In this document: piece by piece, positions 43,691-58,324 of the stretch
How the letters are laid out: each line of letters begins with the position of its first letter
How positions within the stretch are numbered: position 1 is the stretch's first letter
Origin: Oreohelix idahoensis
Taxonomy: Eukaryota > Mollusca > Gastropoda > Stylommatophora > Oreohelicidae
Length of the DNA stretch: 64,000 bases
Assembly (NCBI GenBank): GCA_024509875.1
Contig: JAMPIV010009927.1
Span: 362,923 to 426,922, forward strand
Direction of reading: 5' to 3'
Translations under genes and position numbers: made by a program
The notes under the pieces: model-generated
What the model was told of the DNA's origin: nothing
Seen by the model: only the letters and a program-made list of their open reading frames with translations
Database searches by the model: none

Positions 43691-46600
43691 GTAAATTAAT
43701 ATTAGTAAATTAATATTAGACAAACATAAAGGTATGTTTTCAGGCACTCGTAAGAAATAAAGAAGTAGAACACTTGGACAACAGAAAAACAACAGACGTG
43801 AGTGGCTTACCCAGGGTTCGAACCCCGTACCTTCCGTACGACAACTCCGCCTAGCTATCAAGCGAATCACACTGACCCCACGGCCAGCTAGGCATCCCCA
43901 AAAAAAGATGCTTTACTGGCTATTTATCAGTAAGAAACACAAGATAACACCGGAAGTATACAGCCCCTCAATGACGCAATCACTTCTGTTGTTCTCCTAT
44001 TAACAGTATGTGTCAGTCCAAACAAGACAAAGACCTTGATACTGGGTCCAGTAAATAGTAGAAGACTAAAGGACAATAGTATAGAACAGTGGGTAGGTTT
44101 CTGGTATTGTATGAACATAAATAACACATAAGGAAGGGAAACCCGAGGCCTGTAAACAGTAAATTAATATTAGTAAATTAATATTAGACAAACATAAAGG
44201 TATGTTTTCAGGCACTCGTAAGAAATAAAGAAGTAGAACACTTGGACAACAGAAAAACAACAGACGTGAGTGGCTTACCCAGGGTTCGAACCCCGTACCT
44301 TCCGTACGACAACTCCGCCTAGCTATCAAGCGAATCACACTGACCCCACGGCCAGCTAGGCATCCCCAAAAAAAGATGCTTTACTGGCTATTTATCAGTA
44401 AGAAACACAAGATAACACCGGAAGTATACAGCCCCTCAATGACGCAATCACTTCTGGTGTTCTCCTATTAACAGTATGTGTCAGTCCAAACAAGACAAAG
44501 ACCTTGATACTGGGTCCAGTAAATAGTAGAAGACTAAAGGACAATAGTATAGAACAGTGGGTAGGTTTCTGGTATTGTATGAACATAAATAACACATAAG
44601 GAAGGGAAACCCGAGGCCTGTAAACAGTAAATTAATATTAGTAAATTAATATTAGACAAACATAAAGGTATGTTTTCAGGCACTCGTAAGAAATAAAGAA
44701 GTAGAACACTTGGACAACAGAAAAACAACAGACGTGAGTGGCTTACCCAGGGTTCGAACCCCGTACCTTCCGTACGACAACTCCGCCTAGCTATCAAGCG
44801 AATCACACTGACCCCACGGCCAGCTAGGCATCCCCAAAAAAAGATGCTTTACTGGCTATTTATCAGTAAGAAACACAAGATAACACCGGAAGTATACAGC
44901 CCCTCAATGACGCAATCACTTCTGTTGTTCTCCTATTAACAGTATGTGTCAGTCCAAACAAGACAAAGACCTTGATACTGGGTCCAGTAAATAGTAGAAG
45001 ACTAAAGGACAATAGTATAGAACAGTGGGTAGGTTTCTGGTATTGTATGAACATAAATAACACATAAGGAAGGGAAACCCGAGGCCTGTAAACAGTAAAT
45101 TAATATTAGTAAATTAATATTAGACAAACATAAAGGTATGTTTTCAGGCACTCGTAAGAAATAAAGAAGTAGAACACTTGGACAACAGAAAAACAACAGA
45201 CGTGAGTGGCTTACCCAGGGTTCGAACCCCGTACCTTCCGTACGACAACTCCGCCTAGCTATCAAGCGAATCACACTGACCCCACGGCCAGCTAGGCATC
45301 CCCAAAAAAAGATGCTTTACTGGCTATTTATCAGTAAGAAACACAAGATAACACCGGAAGTATACAGCCCCTCAATGACGCAATCACTTCTGTTGTTCTC
45401 CTATTAACAGTATGTGTCAGTCCAAACAAGACAAAGACCTTGATACTGGGTCCAGTAAATAGTAGAAGACTAAAGGACAATAGTATAGAACAGTGGGTAG
45501 GTTTCTGGTATTGTATGAACATAAATAACACATAAGGAAGGGAAACCCGAGGCCTGTAAACAGTAAATTAATATTAGTAAATTAATATTAGACAAACATA
45601 AAGGTATGTTTTCAGGCACTCGTAAGAAATAAAGAAGTAGAACACTTGGACAACAGAAAAACAACAGACGTGAGTGGCTTACCCAGGGTTCGAACCCCGT
45701 ACCTTCCGTACGACAACTCCGCCTAGCTATCAAGCGAATCACACTGACCCCACGGCCAGCTAGGCATCCCCAAAAAAAGATGCTTTACTGGCTATTTATC
45801 AGTAAGAAACACAAGATAACACCGGAAGTATACAGCCCCTCAATGACGCAATCACTTCTGTTGTTCTCCTATTAACAGTATGTGTCAGTCCAAACAAGAC
45901 AAAGACCTTGATACTGGGTCCAGTAAATAGTAGAAGACTAAAGGACAATAGTATAGAACAGTGGGTAGGTTTCTGGTATTGTATGAACATAAATAACACA
46001 TAAGGAAGGGAAACCCGAGGCCTGTAAACAGTAAATTAATATTAGTAAATTAATATTAGACAAACATAAAGGTATGTTTTCAGGCACTCGTAAGAAATAA
46101 AGAAGTAGAACACTTGGACAACAGAAAAACAACAGACGTGAGTGGCTTACCCAGGGTTCGAACCCCGTACCTTCCGTACGACAACTCCGCCTAGCTATCA
46201 AGCGAATCACACTGACCCCACGGCCAGCTAGGCATCCCCAAAAAAAGATGCTTTACTGGCTATTTATCAGTAAGAAACACAAGATAACACCGGAAGTATA
46301 CAGCCCCTCAATGACGCAATCACTTCTGTTGTTCTCCTATTAACAGTATGTGTCAGTCCAAACAAGACAAAGACCTTGATACTGGGTCCAGTAAATAGTA
46401 GAAGACTAAAGGACAATAGTATAGAACAGTGGGTAGGTTTCTGGTATTGTATGAACATAAATAACACATAAGGAAGGGAAACCCGAGGCCTGTAAACAGT
46501 AAATTAATATTAGTAAATTAATATTAGACAAACATAAAGGTATGTTTTCAGGCACTCGTAAGAAATAAAGAAGTAGAACACTTGGACAACAGAAAAACAA

Positions 46601-49600
46601 CAGACGTGAGTGGCTTACCCAGGGTTCGAACCCCGTACCTTCCGTACGACAACTCCGCCTAGCTATCAAGCGAATCACACTGACCCCACGGCCAGCTAGG
46701 CATCCCCAAAAAAAGATGCTTTACTGGCTATTTATCAGTAAGAAACACAAGATAACACCGGAAGTATACAGCCCCTTAATGACGCAATCACTTCTGTTGT
46801 TCTCCTATTAACAGTATGTGTCAGTCCAAACAAGACAAAGACCTTGATACTGGGTCCAGTAAATAGTAGAAGACTAAAGGACAATAGTATAGAACAGTGG
46901 GTAGGTTTCTGGTATTGTATGAACATAAATAACACATAAGGAAGGGAAACCCGAGGCCTGTAAACAGTAAATTAATATTAGTAAATTAATATTAGACAAA
47001 CATAAAGGTATGTTTTCAGGCACTCGTAAGAAATAAAGAAGTAGAACACTTGGACAACAGAAAAACAACAGACGTGAGTGGCTTACCCAGGGTTCGAACC
47101 CCGTACCTTCCGTACGACAACTCCGCCTAGCTATCAAGCGAATCACACTGACCCCACGGCCAGCTAGGCATCCCCAAAAAAAGATGCTTTACTGGCTATT
47201 TATCAGTAAGAAACACAAGATAACACCGGAAGTATATAGCCCCTTAATGACGCAATCACTTCTGTTGTTCTCCTATTAACAGTATGTGTCAGTCCAAACA
47301 AGACAAAGACCTTGATACTGGGTCCAGTAAATAGTAGAAGACTAAAGGACAATAGTATAGAACAGTGGGTAGGTTTCTGGTATTGTATGAACATAAATAA
47401 CACATAAGGAAGGGAAACCCGAGGCCTGTAAACAGTAAATTAATATTAGTAAATTAATATTAGACAAACATAAAGGTATGTTTTCAGGCACTCGTAAGAA
47501 ATAAAGAAGTAGAACACTTGGACAACAGAAAAACAACAGACGTGAGTGGCTTACCCAGGGTTCGAACCCCGTACCTTCCGTACGACAACTCCGCCTAGCT
47601 ATCAAGCGAATCACACTGACCCCACGGCCAGCTAGGCATCCCCAAAAAAAGATGCTTTACTGGCTATTTATCAGTAAGAAACACAAGATAACACCGGAAG
47701 TATACAGCCCCTTAATGACGCAATCACTTCTGTTGTTCTCCTATTAACAGTATGTGTCAGTCCAAACAAGACAAAGACCTTGATACTGGGTCCAGTAAAT
47801 AGTAGAAGACTAAAGGACAATAGTATAGAACAGTGGGTAGGTTTCTGGTATTGTATGAACATAAATAACACATAAGGAAGGGAAACCCGAGGCCTGTAAA
47901 CAGTAAATTAATATTAGTAAATTAATATTAGACAAACATAAAGGTATGTTTTCAGGCACTCGTAAGAAATAAAGAAGTAGAACACTTGGACAACAGAAAA
48001 ACAACAGACGTGAGTGGCTTACCCAGGGTTCGAACCCCGTACCTTCCGTACGACAACTCCGCCTAGCTATCAAGCGAATCACACTGACCCCACGGCCAGC
48101 TAGGCATCCCCAAAAAAAAAAAGATGCTTTACTGGCTATTTATCAGTAAGAAACACAAGATAACACCGGAAGTATACAGCCCCTTAATGACGCAATCACT
48201 TCTGTTGTTCTCCTATTAACAGTATGTGTCAGTCCAAACAAGACAAAGACCTTGATACTGGGTCCAGTAAATAGTAGAAGACTAAAGGACAATAGTATAG
48301 AACAGTGGGTAGGTTTCTGGTATTGTATGAACATAAATAACACATAAGGAAGGGAAACCCGAGGCCTGTAAACAGTAAATTAATATTAGTAAATTAATAT
48401 TAGACAAACATAAAGGTATGTTTTCAGGCACTCGTAAGAAATAAAGAAGTAGAACACTTGGACAACAGAAAAACAACAGACGTGAGTGGCTTACCCAGGG
48501 TTCGAACCCCGTACCTTCCGTACGACAACTCCGCCTAGCTATCAAGCGAATCACACTGACCCCACGGCCAGCTAGGCATCCCCAAAAAAAAAGATGCTTT
48601 ACTGGCTATTTATCAGTAAGAAACACAAGATAACACCGGAAGTATACAGCCCCTTAATGACGCAATCACTTCTGTTGTTCTCCTATTAACAGTATGTGTC
48701 AGTCCAAACAAGACAAAGACCTTGATACTGGGTCCAGTAAATAGTAGAAGACTAAAGGACAATAGTATAGAACAGTGGGTAGGTTTCTGGTATTGTATGA
48801 ACATAAATAACACATAAGGAAGGGAAACCCGAGGCCTGTAAACAGTAAATTAATATTAGTAAATTAATATTAGACAAACATAAAGGTATGTTTTCAGGCA
48901 CTCGTAAGAAATAAAGAAGTAGAACACTTGGACAACAGAAAAACAACAGACGTGAGTGGCTTACCCAGGGTTCGAACCCCGTACCTTCCGTACGACAACT
49001 CCGCCTAGCTATCAAGCGAATCACACTGACCCCACGGCCAGCTAGGCATCCCCAAAAAAAGATGCTTTACTGGCTATTTATCAGTAAGAAACACAAGATA
49101 ACACCGGAAGTATACATACAGCCCCTTAATGACGCAATCACTTCTGTTGTTCTCCTATTAACAGTATGTGTCAGTCCAAACAAGACAAAGACCTTGATAC
49201 TGGGTCCAGTAAATAGTAGAAGACTAAAGGACAATAGTATAGAACAGTGGGTAGGTTTCTGGTATTGTATGAACATAAATAACACATAAGGAAGGGAAAC
49301 CCGAGGCCTGTAAACAGTAAATTAATATTAGTAAATTAATATTAGACAAACATAAAGGTATGTTTTCAGGCACTCGTAAGAAATAAAGAAGTAGAACACT
49401 TGGACAACAGAAAAACAACAGACGTGAGTGGCTTACCCAGGGTTCGAACCCCGTACCTTCCGTACGACAACTCCGCCTAGCTATCAAGCGAATCACACTG
49501 ACCCCACGGCCAGCTAGGCATCCCCAAAAAAAAAAAAGATGCTTTACTGGCTATTTATCAGTAAGAAACACAAGATAACACCGGAAGTATACAGCAACTC

Positions 49601-52600
49601 AGCCCCTTAATGACGCAATCACTTCTGTTGTTCTCCTATTAACAGTATGTGTCAGTCCAAACAAGACAAAGACCTTGATACTGGGTCCAGTAAATAGTAG
49701 AAGACTAAAGGACAATAGTATAGAACAGTGGGTAGGTTTCTGGTATTGTATGAACATAAATAACACATAAGGAAGGGAAACCCGAGGCCTGTAAACAGTA
49801 AATTAATATTAGTAAATTAATATTAGACAAACATAAAGGTATGTTTTCAGGCACTCGTAAGAAATAAAGAAGTAGAACACTTGGACAACAGAAAAACAAC
49901 AGACGTGAGTGGCTTACCCAGGGTTCGAACCCCGTACCTTCCGTACGACAACTCCGCCTAGCTATCAAGCGAATCACACTGACCCCACGGCCAGCTAGGC
50001 ATCCCCAAAAAAAAGATGCTTTACTGGCTATTTATCAGTAAGAAACACAAGATAACACCGGAAGTATAACAGCCCCTTAATGACGCAATCACTTCTGTTG
50101 TTCTCCTATTAACAGTATGTGTCAGTCCAAACAAGACAAAGACCTTGATACTGGGTCCAGTAAATAGTAGAAGACTAAAGGACAATAGTATAGAACAGTG
50201 GGTAGGTTTCTGGTATTGTATGAACATAAATAACACATAAGGAAGGGAAACCCGAGGCCTGTAAACAGTAAATTAATATTAGTAAATTAATATTAGACAA
50301 ACATAAAGGTATGTTTTCAGGCACTCGTAAGAAATAAAGAAGTAGAACACTTGGACAACAGAAAAACAACAGACGTGAGTGGCTTACCCAGGGTTCGAAC
50401 CCCGTACCTTCCGTACGACAACTCCGCCTAGCTATCAAGCGAATCACACTGACCCCACGGCCAGCTAGGCATCCCCAAAAAAAAAGATGCTTTACTGGCT
50501 ATTTATCAGTAAGAAACACAAGATAACACCGGAAGTATACAGTGGGCAACTCAGCCCCGTAATGACGCAATCACTTCTGTTGTTCTCCTATTAACAGTAT
50601 GTGTCAGTCCAAACAAGACAAAGACCTTGATACTGGGTCCAGTAAATAGTAGAAGACTAAAGGACAATAGTATAGAACAGTGGGTAGGTTTCTGGTATTG
50701 TATGAACATAAATAACACATAAGGAAGGGAAACCCGAGGCCTGTAAACAGTAAATTAATATTAGTAAATTAATATTAGACAAACATAAAGGTATGTTTTC
50801 AGGCACTCGTAAGAAATAAAGAAGTAGAACACTCGGACAACAGAAAAACAACAGACGTGAGTGGCTTACCCAGGGTTCGAACCCCGTACCTTCCGTACGA
50901 CAACTCAGCCTAGCTATCAAGCGAATCACACTGACCCCACGGCCAGCTAGGCATCCCCCCAAAAAAAAATGCTTTACTGGCTATTTATCAGTAAGAAACA
51001 CAAGATAACACCGGAAGTATACAGCCCCTTAATGACGCAATCACTTCTGTTGTTGTTCTCCTATTAACAGTATGTGTCAGTCCAAACAAGACAAAGACCT
51101 TGATACTGGGTCCAGTAAATAGTAGAAGACTAAAGGACAATAGTATAGAACAGTGGGTAGGTTTCTGGTATTGTATGAACATAAATAACACATAAGGAAG
51201 GGAAACCCGAGGCCTGTAAACAGTAAATTAATATTAGTAAATTAATATTAGACAAACATAAAGGTATGTTTTCAGGCACTCGTAAGAAATAAAGAAGTAG
51301 AACACTTGGACAACAGAAAAACAACAGACGTGAGTGGCTTACCCAGGGTTCGAACCCCGTACCTTCCGTACGACAACTCCGCCTAGCTATCAAGCGAATC
51401 ACACTGACCCCACGGCCAGCTAGGCATCCCCAAAAAAAGATGCTTTACTGGCTATTTATCAGTAAGAAACACAAGATAACACCGGAAGTATACAGCCCCT
51501 TAATGACGCAATCACTTCTGTTGTTCTCCTATTAACAGTATGTGTCAGTCCAAACAAGACAAAGACCTTGATACTGGGTCCAGTAAATAGTAGAAGACTA
51601 AAGGACAATAGTATAGAACAGTGGGTAGGTTTCTGGTATTGTATGAACATAAATAACACATAAGGAAGGGAAACCCGAGGCCTGTAAACAGTAAATTAAT
51701 ATTAGTAAATTAATATTAGACAAACATAAAGGTATGTTTTCAGGCACTCGTAAGAAATAAAGAAGTAGAACACTTGGACAACAGAAAAACAACAGACGTG
51801 AGTGGCTTACCCAGGGTTCGAACCCCGTACCTTCCGTACGACAACTCCGCCTAGCTATCAAGCGAATCACACTGACCCCACGGCCAGCTAGGCATCCCCA
51901 AAAAAAAGATGCTTTACTGGCTATTTATCAGTAAGAAACACAAGATAACACCGGAAGTATACAGCCCCTTAATGACGCAATCACTTCTGTTGTTCTCCTA
52001 TTAACAGTATGTGTCAGTCCAAACAAGACAAAGACCTTGATACTGGGTCCAGTAAATAGTAGAAGACTAAAGGACAATAGTATAGAACAGTGGGTAGGTT
52101 TCTGGTATTGTATGAACATAAATAACACATAAGGAAGGGAAACCCGAGGCCTGTAAACAGTAAATTAATATTAGTAAATTAATATTAGACAAACATAAAG
52201 GTATGTTTTCAGGCACTCGTAAGAAATAAAGAAGTAGAACACTTGGACAACAGAAAAACAACAGACGTGAGTGGCTTACCCAGGGTTCGAACCCCGTACC
52301 TTCCGTACGACAACTCCGCCTAGCTATCAAGCGAATCACACTGACCCCACGGCCAGCTAGGCATCCCCCAAAAAAAAGATGCTTTACTGGCTATTTATCA
52401 GTAAGAAACACAAGATAACACCGGAAGTATACAGCCCCTTAATGACGCAATCACTTCTGTTGTTCTCCTATTAACAGTATGTGTCAGTCCAAACAAGACA
52501 AAGACCTTGATACTGGGTCCAGTAAATAGTAGAAGACTAAAGGACAATAGTATAGAACAGTGGGTAGGTTTCTGGTATTGTATGAACATAAATAACACAT

Positions 52601-55600
52601 AAGGAAGGGAAACCCGAGGCCTGTAAACAGTAAATTAATATTAGTAAATTAATATTAGACAAACATAAAGGTATGTTTTCAGGCACTCGTAAGAAATAAA
52701 GAAGTAGAACACTTGGACAACAGAAAAACAACAGACGTGAGTGGCTTACCCAGGGTTCGAACCCCGTACCTTCCGTACGACAACTCCGCCTAGCTATCAA
52801 GCGAATCACACTGACCCCACGGCCAGCTAGGCATCCCCAAAAAAAAAGATGCTTTACTGGCTATTTATCAGTAAGAAACACAAGATAACACCGGAAGTAT
52901 ATACAGCCCCTTATGACGCAATCACTTCTGTTGTTCTCCTATTAACAGTATGTGTCAGTCCAAACAAGACAAAGACCTTGATACTGGGTCCAGTAAATAG
53001 TAGAAGACTAAAGGACAATAGTATAGAACAGTGGGTAGGTTTCTGGTATTGTATGAACATAAATAACACATAAGGAAGGGAAACCCGAGGCCTGTAAACA
53101 GTAAATTAATATTAGTAAATTAATATTAGACAAACATAAAGGTATGTTTTCAGGCACTCGTAAGAAATAAAGAAGTAGAACACTTGGACAACAGAAAAAA
53201 CAACAGACGTGAGTGGCTTACCCAGGGTTCGAACCCCGTACCTTCCGTACGACAACTCCGCCTAGCTATCAAGCGAATCACACTGACCCCACGGCCAGCT
53301 AGGCATCCCCAAAAAAAAGATGCTTTACTGGCTATTTATCAGTAAGAAACACAAGATAACACCGGAAGTATACAGCCCCTTAATGACGCAATCACTTCTG
53401 TTGTTCTCCTATTAACAGTATGTGTCAGTCCAAACAAGACAAAGACCTTGATACTGGGTCCAGTAAATAGTAGAAGACTAAAGGACAATAGTATAGAACA
53501 GTGGGTAGGTTTCTGGTATTGTATGAACATAAATAACACATAAGGAAGGGAAACCCGAGGCCTGTAAACAGTAAATTAATATTAGTAAATTAATATTAGA
53601 CAAACATAAAGGTATGTTTTCAGGCACTCGTAAGAAATAAAGAAGTAGAACACTTGGACAACAGAAAAACAACAGACGTGAGTGGCTTACCCAGGGTTCG
53701 AACCCCGTACCTTCCGTACGACAACTCCGCCTAGCTATCAAGCGAATCACACTGACCCCACGGCCAGCTAGGCATCCCCAAAAAAAAGATGCTTTACTGG
53801 CTATTTATCAGTAAGAAACACAAGATAACACCGGAAGTATATAGCCCCTTAATGACGCAATCACTTCTGTTGTTCTCCTATTAACAGTATGTGTCAGTCC
53901 AAACAAGACAAAGACCTTGATACTGGGTCCAGTAAATAGTAGAAGACTAAAGGACAATAGTATAGAACAGTGGGTAGGTTTCTGGTATTGTATGAACATA
54001 AATAACACATAAGGAAGGGAAACCCGAGGCCTGTAAACAGTAAATTAATATTAGTAAATTAATATTAGACAAACATAAAGGTATGTTTTCAGGCACTCGT
54101 AAGAAATAAAGAAGTAGAACACTTGGACAACAGAAAAACAACAGACGTGAGTGGCTTACCCAGGGTTCGAACCCCGTACCTTCCGTACGACAACTCCGCC
54201 TAGCTATCAAGCGAATCACACTGACCCCACGGCCAGCTAGGCATCCCCAAAAAAAGATGCTTTACTGGCTATTTATCAGTAAGAAACACAAGATAACACC
54301 GGAAGTATACAGCCCCTTAATGACGCAATCACTTCTGTTGTTCTCCTATTAACAGTATGTGTCAGTCCAAACAAGACAAAGACCTTGATACTGGGTCCAG
54401 TAAATAGTAGAAGACTAAAGGACAATAGTATAGAACAGTGGGTAGGTTTCTGGTATTGTATGAACATAAATAACACATAAGGAAGGGAAACCCGAGGCCT
54501 GTAAACAGTAAATTAATATTAGTAAATTAATATTAGACAAACATAAAGGTATGTTTTCAGGCACTCGTAAGAAATAAAGAAGTAGAACACTTGGACAACA
54601 GAAAAACAACAGACGTGAGTGGCTTACCCAGGGTTCGAACCCCGTACCTTCCGTACGACAACTCCGCCTAGCTATCAAGCGAATCACACTGACCCCACGG
54701 CCAGCTAGGCATCCCCAAAAAAAAAGATGCTTTACTGGCTATTTATCAGTAAGAAACACAAGATAACACCGGAAGTATACAGCCCCTTAATGACGCAATC
54801 ACTTCTGTTGTTCTCCTATTAACAGTATGTGTCAGTCCAAACAAGACAAAGACCTTGATACTGGGTCCAGTAAATAGTAGAAGACTAAAGGACAATAGTA
54901 TAGAACAGTGGGTAGGTTTCTGGTATTGTATGAACATAAATAACACATAAGGAAGGGAAACCCGAGGCCTGTAAACAGTAAATTAATATTAGTAAATTAA
55001 TATTAGACAAACATAAAGGTATGTTTTCAGGCACTCGTAAGAAATAAAGAAGTAGAACACTTGGACAACAGAAAAACAACAGACGTGAGTGGCTTACCCA
55101 GGGTTCGAACCCCGTACCTTCCGTACGACAACTCCGCCTAGCTATCAAGCGAATCACACTGACCCCACGGCCAGCTAGGCATCCCCCCCAAAAAAAAGAT
55201 GCTTTACTGGCTATTTATCAGTAAGAAACACAAGATAACACCGGAAGTATACAGCCCCTTAATGACGCAATCACTTCTGTTGTTCTCCTATTAACAGTAT
55301 GTGTCAGTCCAAACAAGACAAAGACCTTGATACTGGGTCCAGTAAATAGTAGAAGACTAAAGGACAATAGTATAGAACAGTGGGTAGGTTTCTGGTATTG
55401 TATGAACATAAATAACACATAAGGAAGGGAAACCCGAGGCCTGTAAACAGTAAATTAATATTAGTAAATTAATATTAGACAAACATAAAGGTATGTTTTC
55501 AGGCACTCGTAAGAAATAAAGAAGTAGAACACTTGGACAACAGAAAAACAACAGACGTGAGTGGCTTACCCAGGGTTCGAACCCCGTACCTTCCGTACGA

Positions 55601-58324
55601 CAACTCCGCCTAGCTATCAAGCGAATCACACTGACCCCACGGCCAGCTAGGCATCCCCAAAAAAAAGATGCTTTACTGGCTATTTATCAGTAAGAAACAC
55701 AAGATAACACCGGAAGTATACAGCCCCTTAATGACGCAATCACTTCTGTTGTTCTCCTATTAACAGTATGTGTCAGTCCAAACAAGACAAAGACCTTGAT
55801 ACTGGGTCCAGTAAATAGTAGAAGACTAAAGGACAATAGTATAGAACAGTGGGTAGGTTTCTGGTATTGTATGAACATAAATAACACATAAGGAAGGGAA
55901 ACCCGAGGCCTGTAAACAGTAAATTAATATTAGTAAATTAATATTAGACAAACATAAAGGTATGTTTTCAGGCACTCGTAAGAAATAAAGAAGTAGAACA
56001 CTTGGACAACAGAAAAACAACAGACGTGAGTGGCTTACCCAGGGTTCGAACCCCGTACCTTCCGTACGACAACTCCGCCTAGCTATCAAGCGAATCACAC
56101 TGACCCCACGGCCAGCTAGGCATCCCCAAAAAAAAGATGCTTTACTGGCTATTTATCAGTAAGAAACACAAGATAACACCGGAAGTATACAGCCCCTTAA
56201 TGACGCAATCACTTCTGTTGTTCTCCTATTAACAGTATGTGTCAGTCCAAACAAGACAAAGACCTTGATACTGGGTCCAGTAAATAGTAGAAGACTAAAG
56301 GACAATAGTATAGAACAGTGGGTAGGTTTCTGGTATTGTATGAACATAAATAACACATAAGGAAGGGAAACCCGAGGCCTGTAAACAGTAAATTAATATT
56401 AGACAAACATAAAGGTATGTTTTCAGGCACTCGTAAGAAATAAAGAAGTAGAACACTTGGACAACAGAAAAACAACAGACGTGAGTGGCTTACCCAGGGT
56501 TCGAACCCCGTACCTTCCGTACGACAACTCCGCCTAGCTATCAAGCGAATCACACTGACCCCACGGCCAGCTAGGCATCCCCAAAAAAAGATGCTTTACT
56601 GGCTATTTATCAGTAAGAAACACAAGATAACACCGGAAGTATACAGCCCCTTAATGACGCAATCACTTCTGTTGTTCTCCTATTAACAGTATGTGTCAGT
56701 CCAAACAAGACAAAGACCTTGATACTGGGTCCAGTAAATAGTAGAAGACTAAAGGACAATAGTATAGAACAGTGGGTAGGTTTCTGGTATTGTATGAACA
56801 TAAATAACACATAAGGAAGGGAAACCCGAGGCCTGTAAACAGTAAATTAATATTAGTAAATTAATATTAGACAACATAAAGGTATGTTTTCAGGCACTCG
56901 TAAGAAATAAAGAAGTAGAACACTTGGACAACAGAAAAACAACAGACGTGAGTGGCTTACCCAGGGTTCGAACCCCGTACCTTCCGTACGACAACTCCGC
57001 CTAGCTATCAAGCGAATCACACTGACCCCACGGCCAGCTAGGCATCCCCAAAAAAAAAGATGCTTTACTGGCTATTTATCAGTAAGAAACACAAGATAAC
57101 ACCGGAAGTATACAGCCCCTTAATGACGCAATCACTTCTGTTGTTCTCCTATTAACAGTATGTGTCAGTCCAAACAAGACAAAGACCTTGATACTGGGTC
57201 CAGTAAATAGTAGAAGACTAAAGGACAATAGTATAGAACAGTGGGTAGGTTTCTGGTATTGTATGAACATAAATAACACATAAGGAAGGGAAACCCGAGG
57301 CCTGTAAACAGTAAATTAATATTAGTAAATTAATATTAGACAAACATAAAGGTATGTTTTCAGGCACTCGTAAGAAATAAAGAAGTAGAACACTTGGACA
57401 ACAGAAAAACAACAGACGTGAGTGGCTTACCCAGGGTTCGAACCCCGTACCTTCCGTACGACAACTCCGCCTAGCTATCAAGCGAATCACACTGACCCCA
57501 CGGCCAGCTAGGCATCCCCAAAAAAAAAGATGCTTTACTGGCTATTTATCAGTAAGAAACACAAGATAACACCGGAAGTATACAGCCCCTTAATGACGCA
57601 ATCACTTCTGTTGTTCTCCTATTAACAGTATGTGTCAGTCCAAACAAGACAAAGACCTTGATACTGGGTCCAGTAAATAGTAGAAGACTAAAGGACAATA
57701 GTATAGAACAGTGGGTAGGTTTCTGGTATTGTATGAACATAAATAACACATAAGGAAGGGAAACCCGAGGCCTGTAAACAGTAAATTAATATTAGTAAAT
57801 TAATATTAGACAAACATAAAGGTATGTTTTCAGGCACTCGTAAGAAATAAAGAAGTAGAACACTTGGACAACAGAAAAAAACAACAGACGTGAGTGGCTT
57901 ACCCAGGGTTCGAACCCCGTACCTTCCGTACGACAACTCCGCCTAGCTATCAAGCGAATCACACTGACCCCACGGCCAGCTAGGCATCCCCAAAAAAAGA
58001 TGCTTTACTGGCTATTTATCAGTAAGAAACACAAGATAACACCGGAAGTATACAGCCCCTTAATGACGCAATCACTTCTGTTGTTCTCCTATTAACAGTA
58101 TGTGTCAGTCCAAACAAGACAAAGACCTTGATACTGGGTCCAGTAAATAGTAGAAGACTAAAGGACAATAGTATAGAACAGTGGGTAGGTTTCTGGTATT
58201 GTATGAACATAAATAACACATAAGGAAGGGAAACCCGAGGCCTGTAAACAGTAAATTAATATTAGACAAACATAAAGGTATGTTTTCAGGCACTCGTAAG
58301 AAATAAAGAAGTAGAACACTTGGG
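43691..58324 (-). repeat. 468-bp tRNA-headed satellite array, left arm (about 31 units)
   Basis: Near-identical units of 468 bp (range about 455-481) lie head to tail without interruption. The sense orientation, judged by the tRNA-like head, is minus. Each unit has, in order: a G-rich start GGGGATGCCTAGCTGG, a degenerate A-box, a perfect B-box GGTTCGAACCC, a pyrimidine-rich stretch, a doubled TAATATTAATTTAC word, a unique body, and a T-run of 6-12 bases before the next head. Most differences are in the T/A-run length. Units near 56390 and 58258 lack one copy of the doubled word. Open frames of 66 and 90 codons repeat in every unit with no domain and are not genes. Confidence 0.95.
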